From Prochlorococcus sp. AG-363-O15 (GTDB lineage: Bacteria > Cyanobacteriota > Cyanobacteriia > PCC-6307 > Cyanobiaceae), in NCBI GenBank assembly GCA_003278255.1, contig QCFZ01000002.1, forward strand, positions 62,001-126,000: 64,000 nucleotides of DNA. The letters are read 5' to 3'. The notes below the pieces were generated by a model. The model saw nothing but the letters and a program-made list of their open reading frames with translations, ran no database searches and was not told the DNA's origin. Positions 36,964 through 44,933 of the stretch are shown here, piece by piece (the stretch's first letter is position 1; each line of letters starts with the position of its first letter). The translations under genes were made by a program, and so were the position numbers.

Positions 36964-38244
36964 TTAGCTTTTTTTAGAAAAATTCTTTTTGATCTCGAGA
37001 ATTATGTCTAGTAATTCATGAGCCAAGGCCAATTTGGAGGTCAATGGAATCGATTTCACCATCTCATTAGGCCCTAAGAGCCACCCGCTGTTGAAATCCT
37101 CTTCAAAGCCTTGGCCAGGACGATTGATTGGATTTGCAAAAAGTAGGTCACACCCTTTTTTAAGTTTTTTTGATATTCCTTGGTTTTTGATTTCAATGTC
37201 ATCACCTGTTAGTGCAGCAAAACCTAAAAGAACCTGTCCCTTTGGTCGCTTAGTAGATAGCTCCTTCAATAAATCTGGTACTAGTTCAAGATTTTTCACG
37301 AGTTCCTTAATCAATAATTCTTTTTTGATTTTTTCTGCCCCTTGCTTTTTTTTGAGGTCAGCTACTGCAGCTGCCATAGATATTGCATCTGCTGAAGGTT
37401 GTAATTTCTTGAGATGATCTTGCATCTCTTCAGCAGTTTGAACCGGATAATTAGTTATTCCTTCCAACCAGCCCTCAGGCAAATGGAGAGGACCATGAAT
37501 CAAATCAACAGTTGCACCTCGAAATCTTGCTGCTTGAGCAATAAGAACTCCCATTCGCCCACTACTTCTGTTTGTGATAAGCCTTGCAGGATCTAATGCT
37601 TCTACTGTTGGCCCAGCTGAAGCAAGGAGTTTTATCCCTTTCCAATCTTTTTTTATTTGATCAGTTTCTTGTTTTTGGATTAAGCAACTTTGTATTGCTA
37701 ATTGAATAAGTTCTGTATTCACCATGCGCCCATCTCCAATCCGATCGCATGCAAGTAAACCTGCTGATGGTTCTAAGGCCATCACCTTTGGATGCATTTT
37801 TAGTTGATTCCAATTTTTTGCTACTGCTGGGTGGGACCACATCGCTGTGTTCATTGCAGCTGCTGCTATTACTGGCTTTTCACAGGCAATTAACACACTG
37901 GCTAGTAATCCTTCGCTTAGTCCTTGTGTCCATCTTGAGAGGGAGGAAGCACTTAGCGGAGCAACAACTACAAGCTCTGCCCATTCTGAAAGGGATATAT
38001 GTAAGGGTTTTGGCTCCTTAGGACTCCACTGATCTTCATCTTGATAACAACGGTTTCTACTCAGAGTGGCTAGTGAGACAGTGCTTACTAGCCGAGCTGC
38101 ACTTGGTGTAACTATGCATCGAACAATTGCTCCTGCCTTAATCAATCCACTAATTAATAAAGGTGTTTTGATTGCTGCAATGCTCCCACTTACGGCTACA
38201 AGGAGACGTCTTCCCTCTAATGGCCTCAATAACTTAGTCTTCAT
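36964..38244 (-). CDS. coaBC: Phosphopantothenoylcysteine decarboxylase / synthetase
   Basis: Bifunctional Dfp enzyme of coenzyme A synthesis. The CoaC half (1-190) is a flavoprotein decarboxylase with VAVSGSIAAIKTPLLI, LSEWAELVVVAPLSASSLSRWTQGLS and AAAMNTAMWSHPA. Then comes the CoaB synthetase half (190-426) with LLASAGPTVEALDPARLITNRSSGRMG and PVQTAEEM. The first 11 codons overlap the preceding DUF2555 gene. Upstream of psbO on the same strand, separated by about 215 bases. Confidence 0.95.
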   Translation of the reverse strand: MKTKLLRPLEGRRLLVAVSGSIAAIKTPLLISGLIKAGAIVRCIVTPSAARLVSTVSLATLSRNRCYQDEDQWSPKEPKPLHISLSEWAELVVVAPLSASSLSRWTQGLSEGLLASVLIACEKPVIAAAAMNTAMWSHPAVAKNWNQLKMHPKVMALEPSAGLLACDRIGDGRMVNTELIQLAIQSCLIQKQETDQIKKDWKGIKLLASAGPTVEALDPARLITNRSSGRMGVLIAQAARFRGATVDLIHGPLHLPEGWLEGITNYPVQTAEEMQDHLKKLQPSADAISMAAAVADLKKKQGAEKIKKELLIKELVKNLELVPDLLKELSTKRPKGQVLLGFAALTGDDIEIKNQGISKKLKKGCDLLFANPINRPGQGFEEDFNSGWLLGPNEMVKSIPLTSKLALAHELLDIILEIKKNFSKKS

Positions 38245-38503
38245 CGAAGGGTTCCTGATCTATTAAATGCAAATAGGGCTTTGTCAATTCAGGTCTGTGA
38301 ATAGCCAGAGCTCTTAATAAATGCCAGTCGGGTAGGCCTGCAAATGGTGTTGGGTAATCATCTTCATCAAGGCGTTTAGCTAGAACAGCAATTGAGTCAT
38401 CATCAAATTCCAGTAGGAGCTCTTCTGTTATTGAATTGGAAATGGTATTTGATAGAACATTTGGGTTCTGCATGTTTGCTAATAAGGCTGCCCTCGCTTC
38501 CAT
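38234..38503 (-). CDS. DUF2555-type cyanobacterial protein
   Basis: 89 residues. The core LDEDDYPTPFAGLPDWHLLRALAIHRPELTKPYLHLID is the signature of DUF2555, a cyanobacterial family of unknown function. The acidic, helical protein has no signal or membrane helix. An alternative ATG at 38473 would drop 10 residues from the N-terminus. Overlaps the coaBC start by 11 bp. Divergent from the nearby tRNA. Confidence 0.85.
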   Translation of the reverse strand: MEARAALLANMQNPNVLSNTISNSITEELLLEFDDDSIAVLAKRLDEDDYPTPFAGLPDWHLLRALAIHRPELTKPYLHLIDQEPFDED

Positions 38504-38531
38504 TCTGCCCGGGCGCTAGTTTTCTTGCTAA

Positions 38532-38604
38532 GGGGAATTAGCTCAGTTGGTAGAGCGCTGTGATCGCACCGCAGAGGCCAGGGGTTCAAATCCCCTATTC
38601 TCCA
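38532..38604 (+). tRNA. tRNA-Ala (anticodon CGC)
   Basis: A 73-base cloverleaf: acceptor GGGGAAT with ATTCTCC, D-arm GCTC...GAGC, anticodon stem CTGTG/CGCAG (one G-U) with loop ATCGCAC giving anticodon CGC, and T-arm GGGG TTCAAAT CCCC. The G3-U70 wobble pair, the universal alanine identity element, and A73 are present. CCA is not encoded. Confidence 0.93.
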
Positions 38605-38751
38605 TTTGTGTTTTAACTAAAAACTAAAGAAATTTTCAAAAATAAAATCGGTTTGAAGGTTTATTTTTATCAATCGAATTGCGACTATGTCTGGATAAAT
38701 CAATTAAGACCTGTGTTGAACCCCTAACCTTGTTTGGTCAATCTTGAACTT

Positions 38752-38931
38752 ATGTCCTTTCCAGCTCGATTGAATGGAAGAGGCTATTCAGCACTTCTGA
38801 TCGGGCTTTTTTTTGTAGTTGTGTTGACGGTTATTACTCGTCCTTCTGCTCTTCTGACTTTTGCATTCATTGTTTTAGCAGGAGGCTTCAGTGCTAGCTT
38901 CCCAACCCACAAAAAAAAGGTCATAAAGTAA
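38752..38931 (+). CDS. Small membrane protein, unknown
   Basis: 59 residues from ATG 38752. Two hydrophobic segments (YSALLIGLFFVVVLTVIT and SALLTFAFIVLAGGFSASF) with a short turn between, and a Lys-rich tail PTHKKKVIK that probably faces the cytoplasm. No family recognised. It is followed 28 bp later by another small gene on the same strand. Confidence 0.65.
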   Translation: MSFPARLNGRGYSALLIGLFFVVVLTVITRPSALLTFAFIVLAGGFSASFPTHKKKVIK

Positions 38932-38959
38932 AAGAGTAATTAGGAAAAACACATTATCG

Positions 38960-39160
38960 ATGTCTCAATCGAAAAGAGAACAGGTGGTTAGTCACCTCCG
39001 ATTCATCCGTCAGGAGCTTCGTGAGATGCATCAAGGCGTTATGGAAGAAGGACTTCTCCCGGAGCCTGGAGAAGTCCGTGGGGTTATGGCCCAAATGGAA
39101 GCTTTGCTTGAGCTTTTAGAGGGCAAATCATCTAGAAAGCCCAAAGCAGAGGCAAGTTGA
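38960..39160 (+). CDS. Small conserved helical protein, unknown
   Basis: 66 residues starting MSQSKREQVVSHLRFIRQELREMHQGVMEEGLLPEPGE. It is helical, without a membrane segment, and has a long helix ending MAQMEALLELLEG before a basic disordered tail. I do not recognise it, but the codon usage and clean start argue that it is real. It is preceded by a small membrane-protein gene. Confidence 0.65.
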   Translation: MSQSKREQVVSHLRFIRQELREMHQGVMEEGLLPEPGEVRGVMAQMEALLELLEGKSSRKPKAEAS

Positions 39161-39362
39161 TTTCGCTAATTGTTTTAAACTACTTTGAAAGCTTTTTGCT
39201 TTCTCTCAGAAATTTTGGTCGGTGATACTTTGAAACTACTATATCTAGTGCGTATACAATAAAAGCTACTATCAATGGTTTAAAAGTGCTTAGAGTTGAT
39301 TTTTGGCCATAACAGTTTTTGGATGTTGGCTACTATTCATCTAAGACTAAGGAGAATTTAGT

Positions 39363-39704
39363 ATGGTCCAAAAATTTCAACCAACTAATTTACATCGAAA
39401 TACTGATCTTCTTTTGGAACAATTGGATCTTTGGTCAATCAATCCTTGGCGGAGATATTCATTGTTTTTAATTGTTCTACTCACAGGATTTTTGCTTGGC
39501 AGTTCAATTGGAATGATTAATGGTGTTTTGGCTTTAATGGATCCTGTTGGAGCTTTTTTTACTGTAGTTCTTTTAGAGGCGATGGTTAGAGTTAGAAGGC
39601 ATTGGCCAAAGAAAGCAGGAGCAAAAATTGTAATTGATTTGGTTGATATGTCAAGAATAGGACTTCTTTATGGATTGCTTTTGGAAGGATTTAAGTTGTT
39701 ATAA
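39363..39704 (+). CDS. Ycf20-like / DUF565 membrane protein
   Basis: 113 residues. LLLEQLDLWSINPWRRYSLFLIVLLTGFLLGSSIG is the Ycf20/DUF565 core: a short helix, NPWRR, and a first membrane helix. A second hydrophobic helix (ALMDPVGAFFTVVLLEAMVRV) follows. Members occur in cyanobacteria and plastids and have been linked to photoprotection (non-photochemical quenching in algae). AAGGAG precedes the ATG by eight bases. TACAAT at 39255-39260 may be a -10 box. Confidence 0.82.
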   Translation: MVQKFQPTNLHRNTDLLLEQLDLWSINPWRRYSLFLIVLLTGFLLGSSIGMINGVLALMDPVGAFFTVVLLEAMVRVRRHWPKKAGAKIVIDLVDMSRIGLLYGLLLEGFKLL

Positions 39705-39736
39705 ATTTAATTGGAAGTTTAGACTCTCAAAGTAAT

Positions 39737-40762
39737 CTAATGCTCGTTTATTTCGCTTGAAGCCATTAGATATAGCAAGGCCATTCTTATAGGGATTCCA
39801 TTTGTTACTTGTTCTTGAACAAGACATATTGATTGATCTTCAAGTAATGCTCCGCTCATTTCTACTCCACGATTTACTGGGCCTGGATGCATTACTGGAA
39901 CTTTCTTTTCGCACCATTTAATGCTTTCATGAGTAACTCCATAGTCCACATGGTATCTATATAAGTCTGAGAGTAAGTTTTGATTCATTCTTTCTTTTTG
40001 TAACCTTAGAGTCATTATCGCATCGGCTCCATGCAAGGCCTCTTTAAGAGATCTAATTATGAAAATCTTCCCACGCTGACCTATTGGATCTAATGTTTGT
40101 CCTGGTGGCGGATTGTCAACAAACTTGGTAAATGCTTCGGGTAATAAACTTGGTGGTCCGCAAAGTACCACATCTGCTCCACAAGCAGTTAATGCCCATA
40201 AATTTGATCTCGCTACTCTTGAATGAAGAATGTCACCAACAATAACAATTCGCTTGCCAATTAGCTCATTTGTTGTTGGTTCTTTCGAGTTAAAATGATA
40301 GGCAAGTGTATATAAATCTAGTAATCCTTGACTTGGATGGCTATGAAGTCCGTCTCCCCCATTAAGTATCTTTGTTTGAGCTCCTGCTTTTTCTAATGAT
40401 TTAGCTAAAAGGGCTGGAACATTTGGTGAGCTATGTCGAACAACTAAAATATCTGCACCCATTGCCACATATGTAAGAGCAGTATCAAGAGGTGTCTCAC
40501 CTTTATTTAAGGAGCTACTGGTTGGGGCAAAACTTTGTACATCAGCTGAAAGATTTCTTGCTGCCAGTTCGAAACTACTTCTTGTACGAGTACTAGGTTC
40601 AAAAAATAATGTGGTTACTAATCTTCCCTGAAGAGTTGGTAATTTTCTAGCACCTGTTTGAGGAAGAGCTTTAAACTTATTAGCTAATTCTAGTACAGAT
40701 CTGTAATCCTCTAATGAAAAATTAGATAGATCAATGATATGTCGATGAGACCATCTGCTCAT
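39737..40762 (-). CDS. pyrB: Aspartate carbamoyltransferase catalytic subunit
   Basis: Condenses carbamoyl phosphate with aspartate in pyrimidine synthesis. From ATG 40762 (341 residues). The carbamoyl-phosphate site is [13 protein letters not shown]. Other marks: [23 protein letters not shown] with the active-site His, [16 protein letters not shown], and [12 protein letters not shown], the aspartate-side loop. Starts within the end of mpg (4-bp overlap), so it is coupled to that repair gene. Another in-frame start lies inside mpg and is less likely. Confidence 0.96.
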   Translation of the reverse strand: MSRWSHRHIIDLSNFSLEDYRSVLELANKFKALPQTGARKLPTLQGRLVTTLFFEPSTRTRSSFELAARNLSADVQSFAPTSSSLNKGETPLDTALTYVAMGADILVVRHSSPNVPALLAKSLEKAGAQTKILNGGDGLHSHPSQGLLDLYTLAYHFNSKEPTTNELIGKRIVIVGDILHSRVARSNLWALTACGADVVLCGPPSLLPEAFTKFVDNPPPGQTLDPIGQRGKIFIIRSLKEALHGADAIMTLRLQKERMNQNLLSDLYRYHVDYGVTHESIKWCEKKVPVMHPGPVNRGVEMSGALLEDQSICLVQEQVTNGIPIRMALLYLMASSEINEH

Positions 40763-41370
40763 AAGGCATTGTTGGTTGTGGGACGCCACGCATTTGGAGC
40801 TTTAGGAATTAAATCTCCTTTTGCACGCTTGCTTACGCTTCGACTGGTGTTCAAGTACCAACGCCAACGTAGATCTTTTGCCTTAGAGATTCCAATACGA
40901 GTTGTATTTGTGATCTGATCAGTATTTATAATGAAACTCCTTTGAGATATCCATAATCCATTCTCTATTGAGATAGCGTAATTGTCATGTGAACTGTTTA
41001 AACCAAACCTTCTAGCGATTAAACCGGGTCCTGAAGCAATTCGTTCATTTTCATTTGGCATTGAGATTGCTCTTAGCAAGACTCCATTTGCCCAATCAGA
41101 ACGACCAGTGACAATATTCACGCAGTGGTGGATGCCATAGCTGACATACACGTAAAACCGCCCTGGCTCACCAAACAGGGTTTCGTTTTGCGGTGTCCTA
41201 CGCCGATAGCCGTGACAGGCGGGATCGTCCTGGGAATACGCCTCCGTTTCCACAATCACGCCCCAGAGCAAGTTGCCGTCGTCTTGGCGTTTCACCAACC
41301 TGCAGCCAATCAGCTCAGGGGCAACGACCTCCGCTGGACGGCAGAAGAAACTCAGCGGTAGTGCCTCCAT
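40759..41370 (-). CDS. mpg: 3-methyladenine DNA glycosylase (MPG/AAG type), mosaic base composition
   Basis: Removes alkylated and deaminated purines from DNA. 203 residues of the AAG fold: [70 protein letters not shown] (catalytic E in VETEAY; Y and H in the base pocket), and LLRAISMP with [11 protein letters not shown]. The first 83 codons are 60% GC or so, against about 38-40% for the rest, a sharp step near 41120. That suggests recombination with a high-GC relative. pyrB overlaps its 3' end. Confidence 0.93.
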   Translation of the reverse strand: MEALPLSFFCRPAEVVAPELIGCRLVKRQDDGNLLWGVIVETEAYSQDDPACHGYRRRTPQNETLFGEPGRFYVYVSYGIHHCVNIVTGRSDWANGVLLRAISMPNENERIASGPGLIARRFGLNSSHDNYAISIENGLWISQRSFIINTDQITNTTRIGISKAKDLRWRWYLNTSRSVSKRAKGDLIPKAPNAWRPTTNNAL

Positions 41371-41409
41371 ACCTCACAAACAGGCTTGGTGGTCTTTGGC
41401 GACCCTTAT

Positions 41410-41437
41410 GATCGAATACTGCCTACAGTATTGATCG
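41410..41437. promoter_or_regulatory. Imperfect inverted repeat upstream of mpg
   Basis: GATCGAATACT and AGTATTGATC (one bulged base) flank GCCTAC about 40 bases before the mpg start. Could be an operator or part of the mpg 5' leader. No regulator is visible nearby. Confidence 0.35.
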
Positions 41438-41551
41438 GGTATCAATTCTTTTAAGAGATTTTTTGATTTGGACGCAGTCAGGAGCAAATTGCTTTTGGAT
41501 TTCTATTATTTAGTTCAATCTTTCGAATTTTAGAGGAGTTACTTCTTTTTT

Positions 41552-41695
41552 ATGGCTGCTGCTCTAACTGGTTTCAATCTTGGGACAGTATTGCTTTTTG
41601 GTTGTGGAGTATTTGTTTTGACGACTATTTTCTTTGGGACAAAGGGTGGCTACTACAACACTGATAAGTATGACGGTAATGGAAGTGCTCATTGA
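41552..41695 (+). CDS. 47-residue single-helix membrane protein
   Basis: A small gene with its own GAGGAG site 14-20 bases upstream. MAAALTGFNLGTVLLFGC starts one long hydrophobic helix (about 10-30). A polar, Gly/Tyr-rich tail follows (FFGTKGGYYNTDKYDGNG), ending SAH. The helix-plus-short-tail form resembles small photosystem or NDH subunits, but I cannot assign it to a known one. No overlap with larger genes; a creatininase-family gene follows 26 bp later. Confidence 0.7.
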   Translation: MAAALTGFNLGTVLLFGCGVFVLTTIFFGTKGGYYNTDKYDGNGSAH

Positions 41696-41721
41696 GTCCC
41701 TTTTGATTATTAGCTTTTGAC

Positions 41722-42513
41722 ATGACATCAAAACTACTGCCAGGAGCTGTTGAAAATGTCACTTCTATTCGATTAGATTTATGTACTTGGAAAGAAGTTG
41801 AAGAATATCTCAGCTTTTCTAAAGCAATTATTTTGCCAATTGGATCCACCGAACAACATGGCCCAACAGGCGCTATTGGAACTGATGCTTTAACGGCTGA
41901 AGCAATTGCGCAAGAGGTTGGAAGACGTACAGGTGTTCTTGTAACGCCTACTCAATGTTTTGGAATGGCTGAGCATCATTTGGGCTTTCCTGGAACGATG
42001 AGTTTGCAGCCTGCGACATTGTTATCGGTTATTCATGACTTGGTCCTTTCACTGGTTACTCATGGTTTTGAACAGATTTTCGTAATTAATGGCCATGGTG
42101 GAAATATTGCTACTACAAAAGCAGCCTTCGCTCAGGTTTATAGCACTGCAATCAGTAGAGATTTGCCTAGTGCAAGAAGATTTCGCTGTAAAATCGCTAA
42201 CTGGTTTTTGATGAGTTCAGTGATGCGGGAAGCGAAAGATCTTTATGGTGATAAAGAAGGTCAGCATGCAACTCCAAGTGAAATTGCTTTGACTTTGCAT
42301 CTTCAGCCAAGCTTGCTTTCTAAGCAGCGTCCCTTACCTGACCCTTCACCTGCAGGTCCAATTCATGGAGCAGATGATTTTCGTAGAAGATACCCTGATG
42401 GTCGGATGGGGTCAGATCCATATCTTGCAAGACCGGAACATGGATATGACCTTTTAAATAAAGCTGCTGAAGCACTTACCAAAGATCTATCTCAATTTCT
42501 GGAGGCATTATGA
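41722..42513 (+). CDS. Creatininase-family hydrolase
   Basis: 263 residues. [26 protein letters not shown] carries the family's E, H and D metal ligands, with [15 protein letters not shown] and FVINGHGGN (second His set) and a conserved Glu further on. Creatininase relatives open cyclic amides (creatinine, or pterin and flavin precursors in other branches), so the substrate here is unknown. The stop overlaps the gatC ATG (ATGA), so the two are translationally coupled. Confidence 0.85.
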   Translation: MTSKLLPGAVENVTSIRLDLCTWKEVEEYLSFSKAIILPIGSTEQHGPTGAIGTDALTAEAIAQEVGRRTGVLVTPTQCFGMAEHHLGFPGTMSLQPATLLSVIHDLVLSLVTHGFEQIFVINGHGGNIATTKAAFAQVYSTAISRDLPSARRFRCKIANWFLMSSVMREAKDLYGDKEGQHATPSEIALTLHLQPSLLSKQRPLPDPSPAGPIHGADDFRRRYPDGRMGSDPYLARPEHGYDLLNKAAEALTKDLSQFLEAL

Positions 42514-42803
42514 GCAAAATTACTTCGGAGGATGTTCGGAAAGTTGCTAAATTAGCTCGCCTGAATTTGCCTGAGGAAAGTATTGAGAAATATACCGTTC
42601 AACTAGAAAAGATTTTGGGTTATATAGATCATTTGGAGCAAGTAGATACAAATAATATAGAACCTACAACCAGAGCAGTTGAAGTAGTGAATGTTACTCG
42701 GCAAGATTTAGTTAAAGATTCAGAAATTAGAGATGATCTCCTTGATCTTTCTCCCCAACGTGAGGGTGACTTTTTTAGAGTCCCTAAAATTCTTTCTGAA
42801 TAA
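42510..42803 (+). CDS. gatC: Asp/Glu-tRNA amidotransferase subunit C
   Basis: Small subunit of GatCAB, which makes Gln-tRNA(Gln), and possibly Asn-tRNA(Asn), from mischarged tRNA. 97 residues: [44 protein letters not shown], then [14 protein letters not shown] and the C-terminal RVPKILSE. It has GGAGG 5-9 bases before the ATG and overlaps the creatininase-family gene. Normal length. Confidence 0.95.
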   Translation: MSKITSEDVRKVAKLARLNLPEESIEKYTVQLEKILGYIDHLEQVDTNNIEPTTRAVEVVNVTRQDLVKDSEIRDDLLDLSPQREGDFFRVPKILSE

Positions 42804-42808
42804 TGTTG

Positions 42809-43840
42809 TTATTTAATTGTTGGTGTTACAGCTGTTTTGTGAAGAAGACTAATTAACCTTTTCCTCATCCTATTATTAGGCAAGAGCTTTGCTAGATTTC
42901 TCATTTTGCTGCGATTTTTCTTATGACTTCTTACCCCAAGAATAATGTCATATAAGAAATTTAAGCCATCTTTTTTGGTCTCAAAAATCCCCATTCTTTG
43001 AGGCGAACCTTTTGAATCCAGAAGTGGTTTAGTCGCTTCATAAGCTGGTTTATATTCAAACCAAGGAATAGATGGCCATAAATGGTGTACTAGATGATAA
43101 TTTTGGCCCATGATCAATAAATTCATTACTCTGCTTGGATATACCCTTGCGTTTTTCCATCTATTTCTTGCAAGAAAGGGTCTATGAGGAAGATAATCAA
43201 AGAATATACCTAAAGTTACCCCCACCATTAGTGCAGGACCAAACCATAGATTGTAAATTACATTCATGAAATTGAAATTAATACCTGCGATTACGATTGA
43301 AAAAAACAAGCTTCGTTCTATTCCCCATTGCATAAGTTCATATCTTCGCCAAAGTTTTCTTTCGAAGAAGAAATATTCATGATAAAAGAAACGAGGGGCA
43401 ATTAACCAAACAGGACCAAAAGTACTAACTATGTGATCAGGATCATTTTTGGGGTCATTTACATGTGAGTGATGTTGAAGATGTACGCGCGTGAAAACAG
43501 GGAAACTAAAGCCAAGCAAAATAGCTGCGCCATGTCCCATTAGTTGATTGATCCATTTATTGGGATGTGCAGCTTTATGACATGCATCGTGAATAACAGT
43601 CCCTTCCATGTGTAGTGCAAGAAAAGCCAATCCAACTAATACCGGCAAAGGCCAATTCCCTTGATACCACTGCCAAATGCTTAAGGCGGCTAAAACATAT
43701 CCTCCGATAAAAAGACCTACCGTTGGATTCCAGGGATTTGGAGGGTCAAGATAATTTTGAATACTCCTTTGCCAATCAGCGACCGACTGATATTTAATCG
43801 ACTTGTCAGTGGAAATTTTTTTCGCTGCTGGCTGGGTCAT
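42809..43840 (-). CDS. crtR: Beta-carotene hydroxylase (CrtR type)
   Basis: Membrane di-iron oxygenase that adds the 3-hydroxyl groups to beta- and alpha-carotene rings to give zeaxanthin-type xanthophylls. 343 residues. Three His boxes: VIHDACHKAAHP, RVHLQHHSHVNDP and YHLVHHLWPSIPW, with four hydrophobic helices around them. The fatty-acid desaturase superfamily and box spacing match CrtR. The C-terminal 50 residues are basic and disordered-looking. Convergent with gatC, 5 bp apart. Confidence 0.93.
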   Translation of the reverse strand: MTQPAAKKISTDKSIKYQSVADWQRSIQNYLDPPNPWNPTVGLFIGGYVLAALSIWQWYQGNWPLPVLVGLAFLALHMEGTVIHDACHKAAHPNKWINQLMGHGAAILLGFSFPVFTRVHLQHHSHVNDPKNDPDHIVSTFGPVWLIAPRFFYHEYFFFERKLWRRYELMQWGIERSLFFSIVIAGINFNFMNVIYNLWFGPALMVGVTLGIFFDYLPHRPFLARNRWKNARVYPSRVMNLLIMGQNYHLVHHLWPSIPWFEYKPAYEATKPLLDSKGSPQRMGIFETKKDGLNFLYDIILGVRSHKKNRSKMRNLAKLLPNNRMRKRLISLLHKTAVTPTIK

Positions 43841-43960
43841 ACCAATTAGCGGCTGTAGCAGAAAAACTAAAGATCACACCAAGTTACGAAAAAATTCAGC
43901 TTAGTGAACTTGGATCTATTTAAACAAAATCATTGGCAAGTAAAACCAGCCTATCTTGAG

Positions 43961-44042
43961 TGCCCACCGGGAGACTTGAACTCCCACGACCGAAGTCACT
44001 GGTACCTAAAACCAGCGCGTCTACCAATTCCGCCAGGTGGGC
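43961..44042 (-). tRNA. tRNA-Leu (anticodon UAG)
   Basis: An 82-base cloverleaf on the minus strand: acceptor GCCCACC with GGTGGGC, D-arm with GGCGG...AGAC, anticodon stem CTGGT/ACCAG with loop TTTAGGT giving UAG, a long variable arm (TGACTTCGGTCGT region) as in class II tRNAs, and T-arm GGGAG TTCAAGT CTCCC. A73 is present; CCA is not encoded. Confidence 0.95.
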
Positions 44043-44362
44043 CTAGTTATACCAATCGATCTCAGATGTTTCTGAGATTTCAATTTAGCCTAACATCCTA
44101 GAAAAACTTGGTTTTTCTAGGATGTCATCAGAAGAGTGTTTTATATACTTCCCTTAAATTGCAAGAGTTTTCAAGATTCCTTTCTTAAGTACATTTGTGA
44201 ATGCAATTAATTTAGAAGAATGTTCTAGAAACCTATCCCTCCATCAATCCAGATTAACTAGACTTGGTAATTTCATTAATTGTTGAACTTTTTTGTTTTA
44301 GTGGTATATCCGATCTTTGTTTTTAACTACAGAATAGGACTAACTAGGCCTTTCTTGTAATT
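44043..44362. other. 320-base gene-free gap with two hairpins
   Basis: No coding frame here looks real. It holds a 7-bp hairpin (ATCTCAG/CTGAGAT, 44059-44078) close to the tRNA-Leu 5' end and a perfect 15-bp hairpin at 44093-44125 (loop TTG). The last 230 bases are very AT-rich and should contain the promoter of the ycf66-type gene. No repeat or RNA family recognised. Confidence 0.6.
44093..44125. terminator. Perfect 15-bp hairpin of unclear owner
   Basis: ACATCCTAGAAAAAC and its exact complement around TTG. An internal A5/T5 makes it terminator-like in both directions, but it is upstream of the tRNA and of ycf66, so no obvious transcript ends there. A small RNA or a boundary element is possible. 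Confidence 0.5.
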
Positions 44363-44911
44363 ATGTTGGCCATTCTCATTGGTGATTTTTCTTTAATAGT
44401 TGGGTTGGCAATTTTGCTGCTTCCTCTTTTTCTCACCGAGCTCAGTAGGCCTAGAGATGGAATTTGGGGAGCTGTAGTTCTTTTGTTAGGCCTTGTTCTT
44501 GTTACTTGTAATGAAAGGCTTAGGGGCGCACCAATGCTTGCAGTTCTTTTTGGGACCCTTTTAATTGGAAGACTTGGAGTCGAAGTGGCTCAGAGTCGCT
44601 GGCAGCATCTCAGTGAAGAAGAAAAGCTAAGAGTGGGTTCCTTGGAAAGGTGGAAAACCAGTTTTGGGGAGTTATTTAGAATTACTGTGAAGGTAGGTGA
44701 TGTTTTGGGAGAATTTATAAAGCTTTTTAACCCTAAACCGAAATCAAATAAAAAAGAAAAAAAATGGATACGTCCTGAAATTACTAATGATAAGAAGCTT
44801 ATCCAAAAGGTTGAACAAGATGCCTCAGAGGCATCTATGAAAAAAAAAGCTACAAATTTAGATCCCTCAGAAGAGCTTGTCGAAGAGCAAGGGGCATCTG
44901 AGGATTCATAA
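44363..44911 (+). CDS. Ycf66-like membrane protein
   Basis: 182 residues. The first 75 hold the Ycf66 pattern: two or three membrane helices ([21 protein letters not shown], then [18 protein letters not shown] and [15 protein letters not shown]) with SRPRDGIWG between. The C-terminal half is charged and disordered, rich in Lys and Glu ([19 protein letters not shown]). Plastids and cyanobacteria carry Ycf66; function unknown. The gene is followed closely by ileS. Confidence 0.82.
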   Translation: MLAILIGDFSLIVGLAILLLPLFLTELSRPRDGIWGAVVLLLGLVLVTCNERLRGAPMLAVLFGTLLIGRLGVEVAQSRWQHLSEEEKLRVGSLERWKTSFGELFRITVKVGDVLGEFIKLFNPKPKSNKKEKKWIRPEITNDKKLIQKVEQDASEASMKKKATNLDPSEELVEEQGASEDS

Positions 44912-44933
44912 TCTTTGCTGTTTGCATATCAAA

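Noticed and set aside
41125-41411. Plus-strand frames opposite the high-GC part of mpg
   Set aside because: High GC removes stop codons on both strands; the minus-strand frame has the MPG motifs.
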